From: Cenococcum geophilum 1.58
Taxonomy: Eukaryota > Ascomycota > Dothideomycetes > Gloniales > Gloniaceae
DNA length: 64,000 nucleotides
Direction of reading: 5' to 3'
NCBI GenBank assembly: GCA_001692895.1
Contig: KV748178.1
Location: 4,140,536 to 4,204,535, forward strand
This document shows positions 9,430-19,259 of this stretch, one piece after another (positions within the stretch are counted from its first letter, which is position 1; the number at the start of each line of letters is the position of its first letter). The notes beneath the pieces are model-generated. The model had not been told where the DNA came from and searched no databases. It worked only from the letters and a program-made list of their open reading frames with translations. The position numbers and the translations under genes were made by a program.

Positions 9430-12400
9430 ATGTCAGATTACACAGGACTTTCTTCTCCATCTCCTAGCCATGCAGCTTCAGATATAGCATTCGAGTTAGG
9501 AGATGGGACTAGCGGCATAATTACCACTGCCCAGAAAAACTGCTTTAGCCGGATCATCGAAAGCCATATCCCTCACCAGGCCGGCCAGTGGATCCCAGGT
9601 GAGAATACGATAGTACTGACAACAATTTCGAATGCAATCCAAGGAAGACTGATTTTTCCGTGACAGATCATGTCGTTAGCACAATACTCGAGAAGTCAGA
9701 ATTAGAGGAGGATGTTATCGAAAATGTCTGGCAACGATCGCTCCAGGTCGTATCACACGAGTTGGACCCCGCACCTGAAGGATATTGGAGTGAACTTGAA
9801 CTATTTGTGGCTCTCGGCATCATACAATCGAGATGTAAATTCGACATTGCCCCGATGGGTACCAAGTTTGCTGGCCATCTTTTAAAAGAAAGGAACGGTC
9901 TAAGAAGTCGGCCGTCTTACAAGATGGCACGAAGCCGGAGTCAGGCATTTATTACGCCTCCACCGTCCGTACAATCCACATCTGAGATAGCTCCCCGGCG
10001 ACAGTCACTCAATACTCTTCCACCTCTACCAACAACCAGTTCAACACGAAACTCATCCACGAGATCCACATCTAAGATCACTCACCAGCGTCGGCCACCC
10101 GGCGCTCTCCCACTATCACCTACAGCAAGCCCATCGCCGGATTCACCCCTACAATTCACACCCGTGGTGGGTCCTCGGGGTCAGCCAGTCTCTACTCTTC
10201 CACCATCACCAGCGGCAAGCTCATCATCGGCGGCAAGTTCATCACCAAACTCATCCATACGATCCACACTCACGATGACTCCCCGGACACCTTATGATAG
10301 CCCACCGTCAATTTGTGAAGAATTTCCGATGAGCGCTCGATTCAAATCTAGCCCAGACTTCCCCGTTGAAGAACAGAACCAGGAGGGGGAATATCAAAGC
10401 TCTCCCCCTAATAGACATTCAGTACAAAATCTCAAGGATCAGCCCGGACTTCAGGTCAAAATTCCTGATGGGCTTCTGGTGTTGGACATAGAGAATCCTC
10501 CGCCATTAGAGCTTCCTGCAATCGAAAGAGCATTCCCGCAGCCACCGAATCCGGAGAGCACATTACCCGAAGTATTGATCCTCGAACAGCCACAATTAGA
10601 GAAGGGGCACAGGAATCTTTCATCAATGAATGGTTCAAGGCAAAACACCACATCACGTGCACACCAACAAACAACGTGGAGTCTAATTGCCTCTCGAAGA
10701 CCAACCCCGAGTATCTCTGGGCTCACACCTTGTGACTCGGTCAATCGAATGGCTGAATTGACCCGAACCTACGCCGTACAACGAATGGTTGATGTTAATG
10801 CACTCTGTGAGGCTCCAAGCCTAGATGCTGACATTCCAACCGCAACGGACGAAGATAGAGAATCTGCTCACCATCTTTTGGTCCGACTAAGGTATAACAA
10901 TCCTCACTACAAACCTCCTTCAGCGAGACTATCTGGGAAGCTGAAGTCTCCAAAGACTCGCGCACACGATTCCAATCCTGTAAACTTCATATTCTCACAG
11001 AAAGAGCTCAACAGCGGTATCCAAGTTGCGATTCACGAAGGGAGTCAAGTTGGTGTCATTGACTCCCTTATAGCTATGGGCGCAGACATAAATATAAGCC
11101 GGGAAGCTACAGAGAACCTTCTTAAAAGAATTCGCGGGCACGACACCAAGGATCAGCGGAGTGATTGTTTGAAGACTGCTGCTGCCAATCGCCGACTGGA
11201 CACTGTGCGATTGTTAACAAGCCGAGGTGCTGATGAGATTAGCCTGGCCCAAGGATTACGTGAAGCAGTACGCAGGCAGTATCCTGAAGTAATCATGGCA
11301 CTACTGCAACGCCGCGCAAATCCAAATGCTGAAAAGGGCGCCATCTTCCAGAATGCTGTTCGTTCTAATAGACTAGATATAATAACACTCTTACTTGGCG
11401 CACCGATTAAAATTTCAGAAACTTATGTCACTGCTAATCTCTCTCCATCGCTTGATTCTCGCAACACCGAGGTAGTTGACTTGTTAGTTGAGCATGGTGC
11501 TGACGTCAATCACGGAGGCTGCGAGGCTCTAAAGAAGGCCACTGTGCTCGGAAACCCAGGCTTACTTCTTGCCATCTTGAGAGGGCAGCCGTCGACTGAA
11601 AGCATTAGCTCTTGCGTTGGTCTCTTGTTCGACGACGTGGGACAGCGGAGTACGGTATCAGAGAAACACTTACTACTCGAGATTCTCCTTTGCGCTGGTG
11701 CTCGAGGCGATATTTGTTCAGACGCCCTTGTAAAAGCAGTCACAGCCGGATACTCGGACATTGTTCTACTACTACTAAGACATCAAGTATCTGTGAATTA
11801 CAATAACGCGAAAGCCATGGAAATCGCAATATCCAAGGCCGATGTAGCTATGGTACAGCTACTCCTTCAAGGTTCCCTCCACAAGAAATATGTAAAAGGA
11901 CTTTTTGAGCACATTCCAACTGCAGCTCCTTCCCCTACAATATACGACATTACAGCTCTGCTACTCAATGCCGGAGCCACAGGCACTCCGCTTGACTCGG
12001 CTCTCATTGGATGCGTTCTAAGAAACGACTATGCCACCGCATCCCTCCTTGTTGATTACAAAGCTTCTATCGAGTTTAACGATTCTCAGGCACTTCAAAT
12101 GGCTACGACAAGAGGAGATATGCACATGGTCGAAATTCTACTTAAAGGACATCCGACGGAAAAGTCACTTAGCTTCGCCTTCCCACTGATTCCAAGAACA
12201 TCCAAAGATATGAAACTGCACATGACAAGGCTGTTGCTTCGCGCGGGCGCAGTTGGAGAGTCTGTAAGCGCAGCTCTCATCGAAGCTATGTCTGATCAAG
12301 ATGAGCTGCGAGACCTTGACCTCATTACACTTCTTGTTGATAATAAAGCCGATCCAAACTATCGTGAGGGTAAATGTCTACAAATAGCTACCCGATCAGG

Positions 12401-15325
12401 AGATCTCGGTGTGCTAGAACTGCTCCTCCGAAACAAGCCATTAGCGGCATCGCTGTCGACTGCTATCCCCTATGCAATGAAGCTAACAGATATCCAACAC
12501 CGCATTCGAATTATCCGAATTCTCGTCGAAGCTGGCGCTTGCGGCCGCACAGTCGCACAAGCTCTTGTGGATGCGCTTGAATGCGCTCCTCCGGACAAAG
12601 ATCTTGTAAAACTCCTCGTACGATCCGGAGCTGACATTAAGTATAATGACGGGAGGGCCCTTCACGCTGCCATAGAGAGTTGCTCGGCCGATTTAGTTCA
12701 TCTCATACTGAGTTGCAGCGGTTCCAATAAAGCAACAAATTCAAAGGCGCTATCAACGACCTTCGATCTCAGTATTTCGGAACGGCCGAAGAAGATTGAA
12801 ATGCTTCTCCAAGCAGGAGTTGAATCAGTGGCGATAGACCAAGGCTTTGCTTCAGAGATGCAGCACGGTCAGTCTGCAGACCTGAATATCTTGCGTCTGC
12901 TGCTTTCTTTCCGTGGAGACGTTAACCTACAGAAAGGCCAAGCTCTTCAAATTGCAGCTTCAGAAGGACTTCTCAAACACCTAGAAGTACTTCTGATAGG
13001 GAACCCCAATGCTGAGAGCCTACGCGCTGCATTTCCATATGCTATGGGTATCAAGAATGATACTGAACGGTTCGAAGCCGTCCAGATGCTCCTTAGGGGA
13101 GGTGCTTGTCTAGTCCCACCTAACGACCTAACTTGTTCAGATGAAATCCAAGCAGCCTTAGTTTTGGAGACGCAGAGGAGGACCCCAGATCAGCGCTTGA
13201 TCGAAATGCTTCTAGAATATGGTGCCAACCCATCATGGAATGATGGAGAAGCCTTACGGATTGCGACGAGTTCTGGTTCCTTAGATATTCTACGATTTTT
13301 TCTTGCAAAGTATCCTTCAAGCAAGATATTAGCAAAAGCAGTGCCCATCGCTCTCCAATTGCCTGGGTCTCGTTCGTCACTTCGCAGGGATGTAATCACC
13401 ATGCTTCTTGGCACAGGCATAAAAGGTGGCGCATTAGATCTCGAGGCGAGTGGAGCACTTTCAGTGATCGTTCATGAAACCCCATTAGACCAGGATCTTC
13501 TAACCATATTATTGCAATATGGTGCGAACGTTAATCACGACGATGGGGCGTGTTTTCTTCACGTGGTCCGCTCCGCGGATCATCAAGTCCTAAAGCTTCT
13601 CACAAAACACTCTCCATCACAGAAGACCGTTAACTCCGCTTTTGATCTAATGACAGAGCCCAGCAAAGGCATTGTCTGGAAAACAAGATCCAGGCGCGAC
13701 ATTCTCGAGTCAATCCTTCAAGCTGGTGTTGGTAAAAAGCGGATAAATGCGACCCTTGTAAAAGCCAGCCAGTGCTCAGAAGAGCTGCCAGCCCGAGATC
13801 TCATATACCTTCTTTTGAATCACGGAGCCTCAGTTGACACGGAACAAGGCATTTGCTTGCAGATTGCGGCTAAAAGAGGCGACTACAAGCTTGCCAAAGT
13901 CTTCCTTGAGAGCAGCCCTACAAAGGACACAGTTTCTCTAGCATTTCCCAAGATATTTCTGGCTAAAACAGATGAAAATTCACTAATAAGCATGACAAGT
14001 TTATTTTTGGAGCATGGTCTACTGCCCGACGCCGAAAACATCGGCCCAATGCAGGAATCTCCCCTAGTTTTGGCCCTGACAATACACAGAAATGCCCCGA
14101 CATTGGCGAAAACTCTTGTGAATGCTGGCTGCGCCGTGAACAGTGTTTTTCTCTCTACATTGCAGGACTCGGAGGGCCCAGAATACGTAACGCCTCTATT
14201 GTGGGTCCTTTGTCACTCAGAGACTACTCCGAGCCACCGCGATCTCATCATCACACTTATTCAGGCCGAAGGTATTACTCTTAATCCTCGACTGTGTGTA
14301 TGATGCTAATTACCAGTCTAGCAAATGTGAACGCTAAGGCTACTTCCTCAGGGACATCTCCACTCATAGCTGCTGCGAAGAAATGGGATGCAGAAATCGT
14401 GAATGACCTAATAGACCGCGATGCCGATATTTATGCAGAAGATGCTTATGATAGGACAGCACTGTCATACGCAGCTGAGCGAGGCGCACTACCGGTTATT
14501 GAACGTCTTGTGAAGGCTGGCTCTCCATGCGCCGATCAGAGCCTCCATTACGCTGCCAGAGGGCTGTACAGCAAGTGTGTCAGATTTCTCTTGGACAACG
14601 GCGCTGATCCGGACTTCCCATCCACTAGTGCTGGTGGGCTCACACCGCTTGGTGAGCTTTGCAGAGGCTTGAGTCGACGCGACCAGCTTTCAGACCTGAA
14701 AAGCACGATTCGTATTTTGATCGATGCAGGCGCAAACCCCGGGATCCATGTTGATGGGAAATCGGTTCTGCATCTTGCGCTTGATAACCGACGCCCAGTC
14801 GGGCTCACGAAAGCCTTGCTGGAAAGTGGCCTCCGTAAGACTATCAATGACGACTGCCACTTGTACACTGCACCAGACGGCTTGTGCTATTCTCTGACGA
14901 TGTACGTTGGGAAGGGGTGCAATGCAGCGGACGTTTCTCATGCGGGAGAGTTAGTCCGCCTGCTCAAAATATTTGGCTGCGCAGACCGCTTTTACAACAG
15001 CGGCGAGGGAGATCAGCCTCATGGCGCATGCGGCGTCCCGCAGTGGATCATTGAGCGAGATAGACAAAGACAGGCGGAGATACAGAGGCAACAAGCAATT
15101 CAGCAAGCGGAACTACAGAGGCAGCACGAAATAGCACGAGAGGCGGAAGTAAGAAAGCTGCAAGAGCTATCCAAAGCGAGAGCCTATGAGCTGGAAAAGA
15201 AGAGAGAGCAGGAGAGAGAAGAGGCGAGAGAGAGGCATGCGAGGAGGCGGCTAGGGATTATACAGCAGGAGAGGGAATTATTAAGGATGAGACAGCAGGT
15301 GGGGAACTATCATAATGGGGTATAG
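9430..15325 (+). CDS. Giant ankyrin-repeat protein with C-terminal coiled coil (3 exons, ~1925 aa)
   Basis: Gene model: exons 9430-9598, 9667-14271 and 14322-15325, total 5778 nt. Intron 1 (9599-9666, 68 bp, GTGAGA...CAG) is phase 1 and restores the frame exactly. Intron 2 (14272-14321, 50 bp, GTATTA...TAG) has a GCTAAT branch site and joins LIQAE to ANVNAKATSSG, an obvious ankyrin consensus. The start is the first in-frame ATG (MSDYTGLSSPS). Layout: a short N-terminal helical region (residues ~25-110) I cannot name; a Ser/Pro/Thr-rich low-complexity region (~130-330); about nine repeated modules of some 105-140 residues from roughly residue 480, each with an ankyrin helix pair, an 'AFP.A' type linker and 'LL.AGA'; canonical ankyrin repeats near the end (PLIAAAKKWDAEIV, TALSYAAERGALPVIERLV); and a charged Arg/Glu/Gln coiled coil (~1836-1910). 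No signal peptide or membrane segment. Ankyrin arrays bind protein partners; the partner here is unknown. No premature stops, so it appears functional although it lies between transposon blocks. Confidence 0.9.
9599..9666 (+). other. Intron 1 of the ankyrin gene
   Basis: 68-bp intron, 5' GTGAGA, 3' CAG. Splitting codon GAT (G in exon 1, AT in exon 2) keeps the frame, and without splicing the N-terminal frame stops at 9661-9663. Confidence 0.75.
14272..14321 (+). other. Intron 2 of the ankyrin gene
   Basis: 50-bp intron, 5' GTATTA, branch GCTAAT, 3' TAG. An alternative acceptor CAG at 14314-14316 would give an immediate in-frame stop, so the TAG at 14319-14321 is the one used. Unspliced message would stop at 14301-14303. 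Confidence 0.8.
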
Positions 15326-15715
15326 AATGCTACCCAAGGTGAGAAGGAATTTTCTTGTGCATAGGCTTTTTTGTCAAGCGATTCACAGCCCTCGACGTCG
15401 GGGACATAAGATTTCACATCTAGGAAAGGGTTCAGAAATTTTTAAACAAGAATGGTTTGCAACTAGCGAATAACCAACAGTTATGAAGATTTGGCGTACC
15501 CGGCGGCCACTTATGCAAGTGGTGCCAAAGGCAGTGATAGGATCCATTTCTCTACTCTCATATACAATATCTAGAGGTATGAGGTCCGTATTGGTGAATC
15601 TTTTGAAACACCTAGAATAAGTTTGGGCCTATTTAAATCTTATATTTTGTCGTCCCATGTCCTTCCGCATATTTCGAGTTCGCATACTATCACGAATGGC
15701 GGTTTCCCTGGCTTA
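15326..15715. other. Intergenic, no gene seen
   Basis: 390 bp of normal-composition DNA between the ankyrin stop codon and the P450 relic. Probably holds the ankyrin 3' UTR. I see no conserved coding. Confidence 0.4.
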
Positions 15716-16685
15716 TTATTTCCTCAAATCTACTACTTTGATCGTAATCGCCTTTTTCTCCCAGGTGATGAAAACCTTCATGTGCTTCGTTTGACTCGCC
15801 AGATCCCAATGCGGAGCGCCATCTACACTGAAAATATCAAAATTCCACAATAAGCGGCTCATGATAAGACGCATTTCCATGTACGCCAGGCTACATCTCG
15901 CTTTAGCAAGGACTCTCTCATGTTAAATCTTCATCTGTGGAGCTTGGAGCCTCTTGCCTCTTGCCGATACAACCCCTGGCCCCAGCGAGAACGGTTGCAT
16001 GGCTATCTTCGAATCGCTGGCATAAGCATCATCAATCTAGCGTTCAGGAATGTACATGGCTATCTTCGAATCGCTGGCATAAGCATCATCAATCTAGCGT
16101 TCAGGAATGTACATGGCTATCTTCGAATCGCTGGCATAAGCATCATCAATCTAGCGTTCAGGAATGAACTCGTTAGGGTCACGGAAGGTGGCTGGATTAT
16201 GCGATGCCGCTCAGCCGCCCACCGACACTGTGGTTCCGCCAGGGACCCAATACCCGTCTATGAAGTCACCCGGGTCTGACGCAGTCCGCAGAAGCCCTGG
16301 CGGAACCGGGGAATGGACTCTAAGAGCTTCTTCAATACAGGCGTTCGAGTATTCGGGGTCTGTCACGGCCTCTTAGGTTATTTCGTCTTCATGGTCGAAG
16401 GCTGTCCGGATTTCCTGTACAAGTTTGGAGTATGTCATTGGGTTCCAGATTAGACGTGCCATAAGCCCAGATAGTACAGTTGCTGTAGTTTCACTGCCTG
16501 CCATGCCATTTCTTGTGTCAATTTAATCTATATGTAATATCTGAAACTGTGCCCAGTGTTGTGAAATGACTATTCCGTGGGGGAATGCTTACATGAAGAG
16601 GGCAGAGTTCACTATGATCTCTCCCTGCTTGAGATCAAGAATTTCCTTTTGCTTCGACATATACCAAATAAAGTCACGATTGAGC
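15716..16685 (-). pseudogene. Cytochrome P450 C-terminal half, broken (CYP65/isotrichodermin hydroxylase-like)
   Basis: Read on the minus strand: NRDFIWYMSKQKEIL and IIVNSALF, an 81-bp intron (16512-16592, GTAAGC...AAG), then INGMAGSETTAT (I-helix oxygen-binding AGxET), CIEEALR (K-helix ExxR), NPATFRDPNEFIPER and a heme-loop start QPFSLGP. Defects: an in-frame TAA at 16373-16375, a TGA at 16211-16213, a TAG in each copy of a 57-bp triplication, and a one-base deletion just before the Cys of the heme loop (expected FSLGPRGCIG). The frame can be followed through a probable second intron to a normal-looking C terminus (LAYMEMRLIMSRLLWNFD...VVDLRK) with a stop at 15716-15718. The N-terminal half is absent. 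The family would be a membrane-bound monooxygenase of secondary metabolism; this copy is dead. Confidence 0.85.
15998..16166. repeat. 57-bp tandem triplication inside the P450 relic
   Basis: Three essentially identical 57-bp units starting at 15998, 16055 and 16112. 57 bp is 19 codons; on the minus strand each unit repeats the residues IDDAYASDSKIA plus part of the ER-triad region of the P450 (PER followed by a TAG where Trp is expected). The near-identity of the copies implies a recent duplication after the gene was already dead. Confidence 0.9.
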
Positions 16686-16820
16686 GGACAAATAAAGGAA
16701 GGCTACGATGCTGATATCATTGCGGTAGTCAGCAATCCACTTGAGGATATTGATGTTTTCAAGGACGCAAAGAACGTTAGTCACGTTTGGAAAGGAGGAA
16801 AGCTTTTCAAGAGCCCATAA
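16686..16820 (+). pseudogene. Amidohydrolase C-terminal fragment
   Basis: GQIKEGYDADIIAVVSNPLEDIDVFKDAKNVSHVWKGGKLFKSP followed by TAA is the typical end of a fungal amidohydrolase (imidazolonepropionase-like metal-dependent hydrolase): 'G.I..G..AD.....NPL.D......V..V...G'. Only these ~45 C-terminal residues remain. The fragment begins exactly where the oppositely oriented P450 relic ends (about 16685), so a rearrangement joined two truncated genes tail-out. Confidence 0.75.
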
Positions 16821-17811
16821 TGTCATTTAAGGCACATGTACGCATATCGTAAGGAAATTCAGAGAAAATACACTCATAAGCATCCCGAATTCTTGGAGCG
16901 AGTATGTCACCCGGAAAACAAAATTCTCACCCTTTCACATTCATTGATATCTTTGGACCAGGATGGCATGTGAGACGCGATCAGTTTATCGTCACCACGA
17001 TATCCCTTCCCCTGGTGGTGTCCTACGAAAATTGGACCGCTGGCAGAACACCAGAACATTTGAATTAGAACTATACATGTACTCTACATAGATTCGATTA
17101 ATACAAATCAATCGATCATGCCTACTAATCGTACTTCTAATAGTATAGACTTTGTTCCACCAACTTAATATTTAGTTCCACCGACTTAGAAAGCAAAGGA
17201 ACCCCCCACAGCCATAGCCGTTGCCCTACTTCAAGCCTCTACATATTCAAAATTTTAACATAGAATCCTAAATCTTCCTCCTAATCTTGATCCACATGAC
17301 CCTTAGCCATATTTAGGCTTGCGGGATAAATAAATGAGTTATCCTTTTTAGAAGTATAATTATTAATAGTAAGAAGTCTACTTTACTTTTCTTTTGTACT
17401 TCTTACTGACGTTATATATTGCCGTAGGGAAAAATTAGTTATTACCTCTTGCCGGTGTTTTACTCTTACTACTAGCTCTACTAAACAAACATACAAAGTA
17501 TTTAGTAATAACGCTATTAAAGATCTACTAATTCTTACCTTCATAAATAATCATAATTACTATATACTAAGCATAGATCTAGTAGATTGAAAATAATCTT
17601 ATTATAATACTTAGCAGCTATACATAAAGACTTAAAAGCCTTTATAATGCTTCATTTAATATTATTCTATTGATTACTTTTTTGTAAGAGTATATATATT
17701 AGATCCCGCAACAGTCGCAATAGATTCGCGAGCTCTATCTATGTTTTTGGCCATGTAGCGACGTGGAGCGAGACGCGTTACATTTTTACTCTTCTTTAAC
17801 TACTTCTTTCC
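16821..17811. other. Gene-free transition into the repeat block
   Basis: Normal composition to about 17300, then AT-rich. No recognisable gene. Contains a GTTCCACC(A/G)ACTTA direct repeat near 17153-17190. Nothing further can be supported. Confidence 0.4.
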
Positions 17812-18704
17812 AGAACTAACTGCCAGCTATGGGTGCATCCGGGGGGCGTCGAAGAAACCCCCCTATTTCGTCTAGCAGGAGCCAGTCTTCCCAAGCTTTC
17901 GATTGAACGGTAGATATCTGGGACATCTGCACCGTATGCTAGTATATCTAATGCGACTAGAATTCGAATTCAAATTTAAGACGTTGGGCGCGCGTATTTG
18001 GCGTACAAGCGGTCTTTATTAATATCCGCAAGCGTTACGTGGTAGCTCTGCACTGCTTCTCTGGCAACAGCAGTGTCATAGCCGCGATAAATTAGCCAGC
18101 TATAAATAGTATTATAGCAGCTATCTACTCCTTAGAATCAAAAAAGATAATTATCATTAGAATTAGCTAAATCTAATTAAACTATTAGTAGTATATCTAC
18201 TATGTAGGTATTAAGTGGCTTCTTAATATTATCCCTTAACCCGTCAAGGTCCTTAGCGTAAGTGGTCTGTGCGGAACATCGTTCTCAACGAAGTCAAAGG
18301 TCCGTATTTCCGGGAACGGCGGCTTGATTCGACCGGTTTGATTGGTGGACTCTTATTGATACCGTAAGGACCAATTTTGACGGGTTAAGGGATACACTTT
18401 GGTAAACCGCGTTACAGCTATTTTAAAATTAATGTTAGGAATAGGAAGACGGGGAGACTTCTTATATAGACCATTTAATTCGCCGGAGCTTAATATATAA
18501 TTGACGGATTTTCAAGCTGCCCAAACGTGTTGTAATAATATGAAGTAAAATATCTGTAATACCAGCTATGCGGATATGGCGATGTGCGCTATAAATGTCT
18601 GCCAAAGTGTCTCAAACCACAACAGGATAGATGGCCTAAACTGGTTTAGCCCCATCGGGCCGGATTTATCCGGCATCCCATTGTGGGCATGCTGAGACAA
18701 ATGT
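17812..18704. mobile_element. Internally deleted derivative of the DUF6589/RecQ element
   Basis: Collinear but deleted relative to the large copy downstream: 17812-17900 matches 19018-19110, 17901-18229 matches 23452-23780 (including the helicase motif V region, minus strand), and 18395-18495 matches 24891-24995. The tail 18493-18704 matches 26026-26235, including the T-shaped hairpin. It therefore lacks about 4.3 kb and 1.1 kb of internal sequence and is interrupted by a MITE at 18232-18392. The left terminal hairpin is not found upstream of 17812. Confidence 0.75.
18232..18392. mobile_element. 161-bp MITE with TA target duplication (Tc1/mariner-type)
   Basis: Perfect 16-bp terminal inverted repeats TCCCTTAACCCGTCAA, similarity continuing imperfectly into GGTCCTTA, flanked on both sides by TA (18230-18231 and 18393-18394). 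It interrupts sequence that is contiguous with the helicase-derived repeat and has no coding capacity. TA duplication and size point to a Tc1/mariner/pogo-mobilised MITE. Its sequence is much less TA-biased than its host, so it arrived later. Confidence 0.8.
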
Positions 18705-18756
18705 CGACGGGGGTTATATGTGTCACGTGCGCCTCAGCGACTCAGCGGGCGCTTAT

Positions 18757-18873
18757 TAACTCAGCATGCTCAGACCAAGAAACAGATAAATATCCGCTGC
18801 GCGGATAATCGAATATCCGCAAGCTAACCTATTCGATCGATCCATCTGTTTCTTAGTCTAAGCCACTTTGGCA
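18757..18873. repeat. Left terminal inverted repeat, T-shaped palindrome
   Basis: Outer stem: 18772-18787 (AGACCAAGAAACAGAT) pairs with 18844-18859 with one mismatch. Inside, arm 1 is TATCCGC/GCGGATA (18791-18807) and arm 2 is TCGAAT/ATTCGA (18809-18836). It ends CACTTTGGCA at 18873, the inverse of TGCCAAAGTG at 18600 and GGCCAAAGTG at 26130. Confidence 0.7.
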
Positions 18874-19259
18874 AGCTTTTGGAAGCCAAGCTGGTCTGTT
18901 TATATAAGGCAAACCATTAACTTTAACGAAATTAATGTAAGTAATTGCCACGTCTATTATCCTGTTAATACCTGCATTAGAATTGCCTTAATCAGCTCTT
19001 TAATTAATGGATTTTTTAGAACTAACTGCCAGCCATAGGCGCATCTAAAAGGCGTTAAAGAAACCCCTCTATTTCGTCTAGCAAGAGCTAGTCTTCTTAA
19101 GCTTTTAATAATAAACTACCCTTTCTATTAACTAATACCGCTAAAGGATTAAGAGATATAGCGGATATAGTACCCGAGGGCATTAGCCGTCTTGTCCCAC
19201 CCCTATTATCTCCCCTATTATTTCCCCCGTTGTCTCCCCTATTGCTATCCGCAGCTTAA

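Noticed and set aside
15920..16279. 119-codon plus-strand frame with a repeated 19-residue unit
   Set aside because: It is the antisense of the P450 relic and its 57-bp triplication.
18600..18873. A 274-bp stand-alone TIR element bounded by TGCCAAAGTG and CACTTTGGCA
   Set aside because: Better explained as the right end of the deleted derivative facing the left end of the large element, because the same ends recur at 26.13-26.23 kb and GGGCGCT flanks the larger unit.
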